Source: Erysipelotrichaceae bacterium
Lineage (GTDB): Bacteria > Bacillota_I > Bacilli_A > Erysipelotrichales > Erysipelotrichaceae
Direction of reading: 5' to 3'
Assembly: GCA_015058845.1 (NCBI GenBank)
Contig: SVBO01000002.1
Location: forward strand, 1-64,000
Length of the DNA stretch: 64,000 bases
The notes beneath the pieces were generated by a model. The model did no database searches, was not told the origin of the DNA, and was given only the letters and a program-made list of their open reading frames with translations. Every line of letters starts with the position of its first letter. Within the stretch, counting starts at the first letter, position 1. Positions 28,512 to 36,505 of the stretch are shown here, piece after piece. The position numbers were made by a program, and so were the translations under genes.

Positions 28512-28753
28512 TAGATAGTTTGATGGAATGTACGAGAGATAACTTCATCTTGTTGTGCCTTGGTCAACTTAATGAAGTTAACTGCATATCCGCTTACACG
28601 GATAGTTAATTGAGGATACTTTTCAGGGTGTGCTTGAGCATCCAATAGAGTTTCCTTAGTGAAAACATTTACGTTAAGATGGTGTCCACCTTTTGATGCA
28701 TAACCATCAAGTAGATCAACCAAGTTATCGATTTGAGCATTCATGTTAGTCAT
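28511..28753 (-). CDS. Stand-alone glycyl-radical domain of pyruvate formate-lyase
   Basis: This 80-residue protein matches the last part of PflB and the spare-part protein Grc[34 protein letters not shown] with radical Gly55, and [10 protein letters not shown] at the end. The adjacent catalytic gene stops before this region, so here the domain is probably an obligate subunit and not a repair part. The start at 28753 is 7 nt from AAGGAG; ATGs at 28759 and 28744 are less well placed. It overlaps the previous gene by 8 nt and pflA by 1 nt. Confidence 0.9.
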   Translation of the reverse strand: MTNMNAQIDNLVDLLDGYASKGGHHLNVNVFTKETLLDAQAHPEKYPQLTIRVSGYAVNFIKLTKAQQDEVISRTFHQTI

Positions 28754-29006
28754 GGTCATTCTCCTTTTCTAGAGTCTTGTCATCTAGACCTTCCATCAAA
28801 GTAGGCACTCCACATGCCATATTTCCTTGACATTCTAGACAACCAAGTACTTCTACCTCTTTAACAATATTGTCATCTTTTTCTTCGAATTTTTCAAGTA
28901 ATATGCTCTGATCTTCCACTTTGATATTCATATGACCTACGCCATTTGACATAGACTTATCTAATTGAGCGATCAGATCATCGATCATTTTACGCTTATC
29001 ACTCAT
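28746..29006 (-). CDS. Small protein between the two parts of split pyruvate formate-lyase
   Basis: 86 residues, unknown family. Residues 11-31 ([20 protein letters not shown]) align by eye with the start of the radical domain next door ([20 protein letters not shown]): shared L..LD, G.GH.N..V. The radical loop RVSGYAV is absent; instead there is [10 protein letters not shown] (Cys56, Cys59, Cys65), a possible metal or cluster site, and an acidic tail. It overlaps the catalytic gene as TAATG and the radical-domain gene by 8 nt. I infer a third subunit or an assembly/protection factor of the enzyme. Confidence 0.8.
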   Translation of the reverse strand: MSDKRKMIDDLIAQLDKSMSNGVGHMNIKVEDQSILLEKFEEKDDNIVKEVEVLGCLECQGNMACGVPTLMEGLDDKTLEKENDHD

Positions 29007-31066
29007 TACTTATCACATCCGCAATCAAAGCCTTCTAATTCAACTTCTAGATCACTAGCAGTTACTACTGTTTTACCTAGAGCATCTGGGATGATTGAGA
29101 ATGTATTTGAGATACCATCCATTGCATCCTTATATGGGATCTTAGCAACTGATGATAGAGATGCTACAGCACCATGAGAATCACGTCTGTGCATTGGGTT
29201 AGCACCTGGTGCAAATGGTTCTCCAGCTTTACGTCCATCAGGTGTAGGACCTGTGTTACGTCCATATACTACGTTAGATGTGATAGTTAAGATAGATGTT
29301 GTTGGAACACCGTCACGATATGTATGATGACTTCTGATGTATTCCATGAATGTTTGAACGATCTCTACTGCGATAGCATCTACACGGTCATCATCGTTAC
29401 CATATTTAGGGAAATCGCCCTCTACTTCATAGTCTACTACAACGCCATTCTCATCACGGATAGTGCGTACTTTAGCATACTTGATAGCTGATAAAGAGTC
29501 AGCTACTACAGATAGACCTGCAATACCTGTTGCGAAGTAACGAGTTACTTTCTTATCATGTAATGCAAGCATCAACTTTTCATAGCAATACTTATCATGC
29601 ATGTAGTGAATTACGTTTAGAGTGTTAACATAAGCACTTGCTAACCACTTCATCATTTCTTTATATTTAGCCATTACTTCATCATAGTCTAAGTATTCAG
29701 AAGTAATTGGACGATATTCAGGACCTACTTGAGTCTTAGAAACTTCATCTACACCACCATTGATAGCATATAGTAAGCACTTAGCTAAGTTAGCACGAGC
29801 CCCGAAGAATTGCATTTCCTTACCAACTCTCATAGCAGATACGCAACATGCGATTGCATAGTCATCACCATGAGTTACACGCATCAAGTCATCGTTTTCA
29901 TATTGTACTGAAGAAGATTCGATAGAAGTCTTAGCACAGAAACGCTTGAAGTTCATTGGTAATCTTGTAGACCATAGTACTGTTAAGTTTGGTTCTGGTG
30001 CAGTACCTAGGTTGCTTAATGTATGTAAGTAACGGAAAGAAGACTTAGTTACCATGTGACGTCCATCGATACCTACACCACCGATACATTCTGTTACCCA
30101 AGTTGGGTCACCTGAGAATAGGTCATTGTATTCTGGTGTACGAGCGAATTTCACTAGACGTAACTTCATTACGAAGTGGTCAATGAATTCTTGGATCTCT
30201 TCTTCTGTATACTTGCCAGCTGCTAGGTCACGTTCAGCATAGATATCGATGAATGTAGATGTTCTACCTAAAGACATCGCTGCACCGTTTTGTTCCTTAA
30301 CTGCTGCTAAGTATCCTAGATATAACCATTGGATAGCTTCCTTAACATCACTTGCTGGTTTAGAAATATCGAAACCATAGATTGTACCTAGTTTCTTTAG
30401 ATCTTCTAAAGCACGGATCTGTTCAGATAGTTCTTCTCTTTCACGGATGATGTCATCGAACATTGCTGAGTTAGATGTACTATTCTTTTGAGCCATCTTA
30501 TCTTCGATCAAACGATCTACACCGTATAATGCTACACGACGATAGTCACCGATGATACGGCCACGTCCATAAGCATCAGGTAGACCAGTGATGATATGAC
30601 TAGAACGGCACTTTCTCATTTCTGGTGTATATACATCGAATACACCTGCGTTGTGTGTCTTTCTGTGAGTAGTGAAGAATTCACTGATCTCTGGGTCTAC
30701 TGTGTAACCATTATCTGAACATGCCTTTTCAGCCATACGGATACCACCATAAGGCATTAATGCACGTTTGAATGGTTTGTCAGTTTGGAAACCAACGATC
30801 TTTTCTAGATCTTGATTTAAATACCCTGCTCCATGAGATGTGATAGTAGATACGATCTTAGTATCCATATCAAGAACCCCGCCAGCTTCTCTTTCTTGGC
30901 GAGTTAGATCCATAACTTGATCCCATAATTGACGTGTAGCGTCTGTTGGACCAACTAAGAATGAATCATCTCCATCATATGGAGTGTAGTTTTTCTGGAT
31001 AAAGTCGCGAACATTGATCTCTCTTGACCAAATGCCATCAACAAATCCTTTGTAGAAATCTGCCAT
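29006..31066 (-). CDS. pflB: Pyruvate formate-lyase catalytic subunit lacking the radical domain
   Basis: Splits pyruvate with CoA into acetyl-CoA and formate. The catalytic pair Cys407-Cys408 is intact ([25 protein letters not shown]), as are PYGGIRMAE and FAPGANPMH. The chain ends at residue 686, soon after [10 protein letters not shown], with a new tail EGFDCGCDK, whereas typical PflB is about 750-770 residues and goes on to the glycyl-radical domain. That domain is on a separate gene at 28511-28753. This is not a simple frameshift: the end is followed by an independent 86-codon gene. Strong AAAGGGAGG site before ATG. Confidence 0.92.
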   Translation of the reverse strand: MADFYKGFVDGIWSREINVRDFIQKNYTPYDGDDSFLVGPTDATRQLWDQVMDLTRQEREAGGVLDMDTKIVSTITSHGAGYLNQDLEKIVGFQTDKPFKRALMPYGGIRMAEKACSDNGYTVDPEISEFFTTHRKTHNAGVFDVYTPEMRKCRSSHIITGLPDAYGRGRIIGDYRRVALYGVDRLIEDKMAQKNSTSNSAMFDDIIREREELSEQIRALEDLKKLGTIYGFDISKPASDVKEAIQWLYLGYLAAVKEQNGAAMSLGRTSTFIDIYAERDLAAGKYTEEEIQEFIDHFVMKLRLVKFARTPEYNDLFSGDPTWVTECIGGVGIDGRHMVTKSSFRYLHTLSNLGTAPEPNLTVLWSTRLPMNFKRFCAKTSIESSSVQYENDDLMRVTHGDDYAIACCVSAMRVGKEMQFFGARANLAKCLLYAINGGVDEVSKTQVGPEYRPITSEYLDYDEVMAKYKEMMKWLASAYVNTLNVIHYMHDKYCYEKLMLALHDKKVTRYFATGIAGLSVVADSLSAIKYAKVRTIRDENGVVVDYEVEGDFPKYGNDDDRVDAIAVEIVQTFMEYIRSHHTYRDGVPTTSILTITSNVVYGRNTGPTPDGRKAGEPFAPGANPMHRRDSHGAVASLSSVAKIPYKDAMDGISNTFSIIPDALGKTVVTASDLEVELEGFDCGCDK

Positions 31067-31115
31067 ATAAGTACCTCCCTTTAAATTGATTTTTAAATAC
31101 TTTTATACCTATATT

Positions 31116-31121
31116 ATTATA
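31116..31121 (-). promoter_or_regulatory. Possible -10 box of the split pfl operon
   Basis: Minus strand TATAAT about 50 nt before the catalytic gene. No good -35 is seen at 16-18 nt, so an activator may be needed. Confidence 0.35.
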
Positions 31122-31391
31122 CTTTCTTTTCTTTAAAAAGGATAGTCTTATGCTTCCTTTTTTTGTGCTATTTATCAATTTCCGTGAATTTTATAGCAAG
31201 GTAGCGGTTACAGAAAAAGAAAATGTCCATCCTGTAGAGAATGGACATAGTTATATTGCTATAGATCATATGGGTAGAAGGATCCGAAAATAAAAACTGC
31301 TATCCTAGCAGTATCCTCTTAGCCCTCAACAAGTATATTATACAACAAAAAAAATTTAAATAAAAGACTGTTATTATATATTTCTATAGTA

Positions 31392-31397
31392 TATACT
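31392..31397 (+). promoter_or_regulatory. Possible -10 box of the candidate large RNA
   Basis: TATACT on the plus strand; the -35 region (TGTTAT or CTGTTA) is weak. It places the RNA start near 31404. Confidence 0.4.
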
Positions 31398-31452
31398 ACA
31401 AGTGAAAAGAAAGATATAAGACATATCAAAAGAAAAACAGGAGGTATGTGTT

Positions 31453-31479
31453 ATGAAGAAGGTACTATTAGAATATTAA
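31453..31479 (+). CDS. Possible 8-codon leader ORF
   Basis: AGGAGG, 8 nt, then ATG and MKKVLLEY followed by TAA. The ribosome site is as strong as those of real genes nearby, but such a short ORF could be chance or part of the RNA fold. Confidence 0.3.
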   Translation: MKKVLLEY

Positions 31480-31965
31480 GTCCTTTCCCAAAGTCATCAG
31501 GGAAACGAAAGATATGGTGAATAGAAAGTGTGAGGGTAAACCGATGGACACACTAATTGGAGTATTCACAATTTAATAGGTAAATGAATTGCGAGAGCAA
31601 TGATAACGAGAATATATTTTCTCAGTAAGTGATAAAGAGTAATCTAAGATTACTTAATATACGTGAATAAAATTTACAAGAATAAGGTATTATAGGATCA
31701 AGTTCTTGGATCGTCAGGGTATACATCTTGTGAGGTAAGATCTATATCCAAAGTGATCAACTAACAAAGAGGAATGATGAAATGGTAGTAGCGGACTATT
31801 TGGTTAGGGGATCAGGTGAAGAGGATGAGTAATAAGATATTACGATCTTGAGGATATCATATAGTGAAGTATGGTGTAGATATTGTATAAAGTATCTTAT
31901 GAATGACTTATAATATTATGGTAAGTAGAATGAGAAGTACTTATCAATAAACAGTGAATAAACTA

Positions 31966-31998
31966 AAAAGGCTTGTTGACGGGACAAGCCTTTTATAT
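31966..31998 (+). terminator. Terminator of the candidate large RNA
   Basis: Perfect 11-bp stem AAAAGGCTTGT/ACAAGCCTTTT with loop TGACGGG, then ATATT. A different terminator (32008-32036) serves nrdD, so this one implies a plus-strand transcript. Confidence 0.75.
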
Positions 31999-32007
31999 TG
32001 CTTATAT

Positions 32008-32036
32008 AAAAGAATGAGCCTTGTTAGACTCATTCA
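32008..32036 (-). terminator. Terminator of nrdD
   Basis: Stem GAATGAG/CTCATTC (32012-32018 with 32029-32035) followed on the minus strand by TTTTATATA. Confidence 0.7.
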
Positions 32037-32040
32037 ATTC

Positions 32041-34407
32041 CTATAATTTAAAATATTGCTTAATATTAGAAACATTCACATACACTTCATGTGTATCCCC
32101 TTGTAGTACTACAAGAGAAGGAGCCTGCATGATACCATAGCTCAATGCCTGTTGCATATTTTCTTGAGCATCTACTACTGTATATGGGATATTATGTTGA
32201 TCTAGTAACTTCTTAATGATCACACAGTTTGGACAAGTCTTAGTCGTAAATAACAAGTATTGCTTCTCACCACTATTCACTACTTCCTTAACTTCCTTGA
32301 TCTCCTCTACAATAGACTTACTAGGTGTAATAGAAGTAGGATCTATCTTATACACTTTACGATCCTTGAATTCCTTAGACTTACCATCATTCCAGTTCTG
32401 TACAGGTCTATAATATCCTGTAATACGACTATATACCTCTGTCTTCTCTTGACAATGTGGACATACATATACTTCTCCTGGAATATATCCATGGTTCTTA
32501 CATACAGAATAGATCGGAGATAATGTGTAATATGGTAGAGAATAGTTCTCTGCGATCTTACGTACTAGATTTGCGGCTGCTTTCCAATCTGGTAACTTTT
32601 CCCCTAAGAAGGCATGGAAGACTGTTCCTGATGTATATAATGTTTGTAATTCATCTTGGATATCTAATGCCTCAAAGATATCTTCTGTATATCCTACTGG
32701 TAAATGAGAACTATTTGTATAGTAAGGTACTCCACCCTTCTCACTAGCAGTCTTGATATCTGGATAGTGTTCTACATCATGTTTTGCTAAGCGATAGCTT
32801 GTAGATTCAGCTGGGGTAGCTTCTAGGTTATATAGATCATTATACATCTCTTGATAGTCAGATAATCTCTCTCTCATATGGTTAAGTACCTTCTTACTGA
32901 ACTCTACTGTCTCAGTATGTGTCATATCTTTCCCGATCCACTTTGCATTTAGTCCCGCTTCATTTAAGCCTACTAGACCGATCGTAGAGAAGTGATTATC
33001 AAAGCTTCCTAAGTATCTCTTAGTATATGGATATAGGCCCTCATTCAATAACTTAGTCACTACATCACGTTTGATCTTAAGAGAACGTGCCGCAATGTCC
33101 ATCAACTTATCTAAACGCTCAAAGAAATCACTCTCATTCTCTGCTAGATAAGCAATTCTTGGCATATTGATCGTAACAACACCGATAGAACCAGTGCTCT
33201 CACCACTTCCAAAGAATCCACCTGATTTCTTTCTTAGTTCACGTAAGTCTAAACGCAAACGGCAGCACATAGAACGTACATCACTTGGTTCCATATCTGA
33301 GTTGATGTAGTTAGAGAAGTATGGTGTTCCATACTTAGAAGTCATTTCGAATAATAGTTTATTATTCTCTGTTTCTGACCAATCAAAGTTACGTGTAATA
33401 GAATATGTTGGAATTGGATATTGGAAACCTCTTCCATTATAATCTCCCCCGATCATGATCTCGATGAATGCTTTATTGATCATATCCATTTCCTTTTGAC
33501 AGTCTTTATACTTAAAGTTTTGTTCCTTGCCTCCTACGATACAGTTTAATTCTGCTAGGTCATTAGGTACTGTCCAGTCTAATGTGATATTAGAGAATGG
33601 GGCTTGTGTTCCCCAACGAGAAGGTGTGTTTACGCCATATACGAAGGATTCGATGCATTTCTTAGTTTGCTCATATGTTAGATTATCAGTCTTTACAAAT
33701 GGAGCTAAGTAAGTATCGAAAGAAGAGAAGGCTTGTGCTCCTGCCCATTCATTCTGCATGATACCCAGGAAGTTTACCATTTGGTTACATAGAGTCGCTA
33801 GATGTTTAGCTGGAGCAGAAGTGATCTTACCACTCACTCCTCCTAATCCCTCTTGGATCAATTGTTTCAATGACCATCCTGCACAATATCCTGTCAACAT
33901 AGATAAGTCATGAATATGCATATCCGCATTTCTGTGCGCTTGCGCAATCTCATCATCATAGATCTCTGATAACCAATAGTTCGCTGTAATAGCTCCACTA
34001 TTACTTAAGATCAATCCCCCTACAGAATAAGTTACCGTAGAGTTCTCCTTAACACGCCAGTCATTTACCTTTACATAATTATCTACTAGTTCTTTATAGT
34101 TTAATAGAGTAGACTTCGTATTACGGATCTTTTCTCTTTGCTTACGATATAAGATATATGCTTTAGCTACATCAGCATACCCCGCTTGGATCAATACATT
34201 CTCTACACTGTCTTGAATGTCTTCTACTTCAATGATATTATTCTTGATCTTGCTCTCGAAATCTGCTGTTACACGTAATGCTAATAGATCGATCACACTA
34301 TCGTGGAATTGTTTATTCTGGGCTTCAAATGCTTTACGGATAGCCGCTGCGATCTTTTGAATATTGAATTGAGCATGCGTACCATCACGCTTCATTACAT
34401 GATACAT
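32041..34407 (-). CDS. nrdD: Anaerobic ribonucleoside-triphosphate reductase with C-terminal glutaredoxin domain
   Basis: Class III reductase that makes deoxyribonucleotides without oxygen. An ATP-cone (about 1-95) leads into the catalytic barrel; a zinc site CKNH...CPHC precedes the radical loop SRITGYYRPV (Gly664). After a linker, residues about 715-788 form a glutaredoxin/NrdH-like domain with C725-P-N-C728 and the cis-Pro QAPS motif. Plain NrdD ends near residue 700, so this is a fusion. It suggests reduction by an attached dithiol protein and not formate as electron donor; that is inference from domain content. Confidence 0.93.
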   Translation of the reverse strand: MYHVMKRDGTHAQFNIQKIAAAIRKAFEAQNKQFHDSVIDLLALRVTADFESKIKNNIIEVEDIQDSVENVLIQAGYADVAKAYILYRKQREKIRNTKSTLLNYKELVDNYVKVNDWRVKENSTVTYSVGGLILSNSGAITANYWLSEIYDDEIAQAHRNADMHIHDLSMLTGYCAGWSLKQLIQEGLGGVSGKITSAPAKHLATLCNQMVNFLGIMQNEWAGAQAFSSFDTYLAPFVKTDNLTYEQTKKCIESFVYGVNTPSRWGTQAPFSNITLDWTVPNDLAELNCIVGGKEQNFKYKDCQKEMDMINKAFIEIMIGGDYNGRGFQYPIPTYSITRNFDWSETENNKLLFEMTSKYGTPYFSNYINSDMEPSDVRSMCCRLRLDLRELRKKSGGFFGSGESTGSIGVVTINMPRIAYLAENESDFFERLDKLMDIAARSLKIKRDVVTKLLNEGLYPYTKRYLGSFDNHFSTIGLVGLNEAGLNAKWIGKDMTHTETVEFSKKVLNHMRERLSDYQEMYNDLYNLEATPAESTSYRLAKHDVEHYPDIKTASEKGGVPYYTNSSHLPVGYTEDIFEALDIQDELQTLYTSGTVFHAFLGEKLPDWKAAANLVRKIAENYSLPYYTLSPIYSVCKNHGYIPGEVYVCPHCQEKTEVYSRITGYYRPVQNWNDGKSKEFKDRKVYKIDPTSITPSKSIVEEIKEVKEVVNSGEKQYLLFTTKTCPNCVIIKKLLDQHNIPYTVVDAQENMQQALSYGIMQAPSLVVLQGDTHEVYVNVSNIKQYFKL

Positions 34408-34437
34408 ATTTATTTCCCCCTTTAAGTCGCTGTTATA

Positions 34438-34446
34438 AGTATACCA
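34438..34446 (-). promoter_or_regulatory. Extended -10 promoter of nrdD
   Basis: Minus strand TGGTATACT, about 30 nt before the start codon, with no clear -35; it lies just after the nrdG-nrdD hairpin. Confidence 0.45.
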
Positions 34447-34458
34447 TCAAATGCGAAT

Positions 34459-34486
34459 AAAGACTGTTGTATTTGCAACAGTCTTT
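34459..34486. terminator. Hairpin between nrdG and nrdD
   Basis: 11-bp perfect stem AAAGACTGTTG/CAACAGTCTTT, loop of 6, with only a short T tract. It may be a partial terminator that separates nrdG from nrdD levels. Confidence 0.5.
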
Positions 34487-34507
34487 AAACTTTTCAAATC
34501 TTTATTT

Positions 34508-35194
34508 TCACAATCCTCTAATTTCAACACGTTTAATATATCTACGCACTATTTCCGCAAATCTCTCTAGTTCATCTTTCTCAAAACCTTCTAACCTAGG
34601 AGTTAGTACTCCTTCACTCTCCTTGAAATTCTGAATAAAGTAAGCATCTGCTCCTTGTAACCATCGACCGATCTCTTCCATATCTTCTACTGTATGATAC
34701 CCTTTCACAACCGTAGTGCGAAACTCATAAGGGATCGTACTATGCATTAATAATTCTACACATCGCTCGATCGCCTCGATACTTCCTATTCTACCACTCG
34801 TGATCCCATACTTATCTTTACAATTCTTGATATCCATGGCTACATAATCTACTAAGCCCTCATCGATCAATTGCTTCAACTTAGCCCAAGCATATCCATT
34901 CGTATCGATCTTTACTAAATATCCAAGTTCCTTTACCTTACGGATAAACTCCACTAGCCCCTCTTGTAGTAAACATTCTCCCCCACTGATACACACACCA
35001 TCCAAGATCCCTTGTCGTTTCTTAAGATACGCAAGTACCTCTTCTTCTGTATAGTTAGAAACACTATCAAAAGAAATCAATGAGGAATTATGACAATACG
35101 GACAATGAAAGTTACAACCAGCACAGAAAAGTGTACAAGCTACTTTCCCAGGATAATCTAACAATGTTGTCTTCAATAACCCTTGAATATTCAT
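34508..35194 (-). CDS. nrdG: Anaerobic ribonucleotide reductase activating protein
   Basis: Radical SAM enzyme that puts the glycyl radical on NrdD. CX3CX2C is Cys27-Cys31-Cys34 in GCNFHCPYCHN, after LLDYPGKVACTLF; ISGGECLL is the SAM-binding motif. 228 residues, the longer form of this family. It lies upstream of nrdD, the reverse of the common nrdD-nrdG order, and starts 1 nt from the preceding gene. Confidence 0.9.
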   Translation of the reverse strand: MNIQGLLKTTLLDYPGKVACTLFCAGCNFHCPYCHNSSLISFDSVSNYTEEEVLAYLKKRQGILDGVCISGGECLLQEGLVEFIRKVKELGYLVKIDTNGYAWAKLKQLIDEGLVDYVAMDIKNCKDKYGITSGRIGSIEAIERCVELLMHSTIPYEFRTTVVKGYHTVEDMEEIGRWLQGADAYFIQNFKESEGVLTPRLEGFEKDELERFAEIVRRYIKRVEIRGL

Positions 35195-35195
35195 A

Positions 35196-35666
35196 TTACT
35201 TCCTCTGAGAACATTTCACAGCATCGATCGCTACTACTAACATCACCACATCCACAGCATCACTCTCATCATATACATCTATACTATATGTATCCGTTAA
35301 CTTAAATAACTCCTTATGCGCCTCTGCGACCTTCTCACGTCCCTGATAGATCTCATAGTCCCACTCAAAGATATCCCCATTCATACGCCAATTCTTATAA
35401 TCTATTTCAAAGGATGGTTTCAAGATAGTAAATTCCTTCTTGATATAACCTTCATAGCGACCATTCTTATAGATCTCGAATGTATATAGAAATGCTGGGA
35501 ACTTCTGTTTGATCTCTCCTACTAACTCATTATACTTATTATATACTTCAAAGTTATGACCGATCCCAAAGACTCCCTTTACATGGAAGAGTGCTTGTCC
35601 TTGGTCATTATAGATATCAAAGTTATCTAGCAATGTTAAGAATCTTTGCTTTACATATAGTTTCAT
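35196..35666 (-). CDS. LURP-one-related (LOR/DUF567) protein
   Basis: 156 residues with the repeating beta pattern of the LOR/tubby-like fold: FDIYNDQGQALFHVKG, NFEVYNKYNELVGEIKQK, TFEIYKNGRYEGYIKKEF. Function in bacteria is not established; related folds bind lipids. The ATG at 35666 is 6 nt from GAGGTG, better than the GTG inside that site. It sits between a methyltransferase gene and nrdG. Confidence 0.75.
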   Translation of the reverse strand: MKLYVKQRFLTLLDNFDIYNDQGQALFHVKGVFGIGHNFEVYNKYNELVGEIKQKFPAFLYTFEIYKNGRYEGYIKKEFTILKPSFEIDYKNWRMNGDIFEWDYEIYQGREKVAEAHKELFKLTDTYSIDVYDESDAVDVVMLVVAIDAVKCSQRK

Positions 35667-35729
35667 AGCGTTCACCTCAATTACAGTATACCATACTTCT
35701 AAATAATATGAAAAGCAGGATATACCTGC

Positions 35730-36350
35730 TTATACTCTGTACTTAGCGATCACTGTATCCATGCAATGATAATGCTTTATACCACTACTATTGCACTCAA
35801 AGATAACCTCTTTCATATCACAGATCTCCCAATCTGCAAAGTATGTGAATAACTGTCCTGTCTTCCACATCTTCTCTTCCTTGTCCCAATCAGGAGGTAA
35901 TGGTAGGAATGGCTTATCGACAAATACGTTTAGATATACATATCCGCCCTCATGGACCATAGACTTTAATTGATGAAAGAATGGTTCGATCTTATCATCA
36001 AATAGATATTGAATAGTGCCTGTAGAATAAATGATATCGAACTTATCTTCTACATGTAGATCATTGATATCTGCTACGAAAGCATTGATATCTACGCCTC
36101 TATTCGCTGCCAATAACTTCGTCTTTCTGATCCCGGATCCTGTAATATCAAAGGCACTTACTTGACATCCCTTCTCTGCCATATACACAGCATCCTTACC
36201 TTCTCCACAGCCCATATCTAATACTTTCAAGTCCTTAGGATCTTTACCAGTCATATCTAATAGACCTTGTAAGAAACTGGCTGGTTCTAGTCCCCAATAA
36301 TATTCCTCTTGATCGTAGCATTTCTCATATTGTGTTCGGAAATGGTCCAT
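35730..36350 (-). CDS. SAM-dependent methyltransferase (TehB-like)
   Basis: Class I methyltransferase: VLDMGCGEGKDAVYMAEKG is motif I and VSAFDITGSGI binds the ribose. About 206 residues from the ATG at 36350, which is 6 nt from AGGAGG; a longer reading lacks similarity. Related to tellurite-resistance-like TehB enzymes, but the substrate is unknown. First gene of a possible unit with the LOR gene and nrdG. Confidence 0.82.
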   Translation of the reverse strand: MDHFRTQYEKCYDQEEYYWGLEPASFLQGLLDMTGKDPKDLKVLDMGCGEGKDAVYMAEKGCQVSAFDITGSGIRKTKLLAANRGVDINAFVADINDLHVEDKFDIIYSTGTIQYLFDDKIEPFFHQLKSMVHEGGYVYLNVFVDKPFLPLPPDWDKEEKMWKTGQLFTYFADWEICDMKEVIFECNSSGIKHYHCMDTVIAKYRV

Positions 36351-36387
36351 ATAATACCTCCTAAAATATATATTATCTCTTGTGTTC

Positions 36388-36416
36388 ATTATAAGTGAAT
36401 TATAGGTATTAAGCAA
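36388..36416 (-). promoter_or_regulatory. Promoter of the methyltransferase gene
   Basis: Minus strand TTGCTT, 17-nt spacer, TATAAT. Confidence 0.65.
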
Positions 36417-36469
36417 TATCAGATTTCTTTCAATAGTGATGCTATTTCTCACTATATTTCAATTACTTA

Positions 36470-36478
36470 TGGTATAAT
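36470..36478 (+). promoter_or_regulatory. Extended -10 promoter of galE
   Basis: TGGTATAAT (TG one base before a perfect TATAAT) about 28 nt before the start; the -35 is weak. Confidence 0.5.
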
Positions 36479-36505
36479 ATGTATGATCATAGGAGGATGA
36501 TAGTA

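Larger units (their letters stand above)
31067..31403. other. Regulatory region between pfl and the candidate RNA
   Basis: No gene. In the pfl direction it holds a TATAAT box (31337-31342) followed by two hairpins with U tracts: CTGCTA/TAGCAG (about 31297-31312) then TTTTTATTTT, and TGTCCAT/ATGGACA (about 31224-31247) then TTTTCTTTTT. These may be tandem attenuators in a long pfl leader or the ends of a small RNA. Confidence 0.4.
31404..31998 (+). ncRNA. Candidate large structured noncoding RNA, about 595 nt
   Basis: The interval has no ORF above 60 codons on either strand yet is bounded by a -10 box and its own terminator. Hairpins read by eye: TTTCCC/GGGAAA (31484-31505), AGTGTG/CACACT (31527-31554), ATTGC-GAGA-GCAAT with a GNRA loop (31588-31601), AGTAAT/ATTACT (31638-31654), GATCAAG/CTTGGATC (31696-31712, one bulge) and ATCTT/AAGAT (31725-31741). 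It begins with a ribosome site and an 8-codon ORF. Length and ornate look resemble ROOL-, GOLLD- or OLE-type RNAs, but no class is assigned. Strand is set by the terminator. Confidence 0.6.

Noticed and set aside
28388-28609. Plus-strand ORF across the pflA and radical-domain junction
   Set aside because: Antisense to the coupled start and stop of two well-supported genes, no ribosome site.
28511-31066. Frameshift or assembly error in a normal pflB
   Set aside because: Two extra genes with their own starts and overlaps lie at the break and the 86-residue protein has no place in single-chain PflB; a plain indel would not create this.
31067-31403. ZTP (pfl-motif) riboswitch upstream of the pfl operon
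   Set aside because: The conserved CCGCCTGGGCA-like core is absent on both strands; that motif is also named for a different gene.
31404-31998. Decayed protein gene as an explanation for the ORF-free stretch
   Set aside because: All frames have frequent stops, no frame shows a recognisable domain, while hairpins, -10 box and terminator are intact; an RNA is the better reading.
31404-31998. tmRNA or RNase P RNA
   Set aside because: I could not find the tmRNA CCA-end acceptor or the RNase P GAGGAAAGTC and ACAGAA cores.
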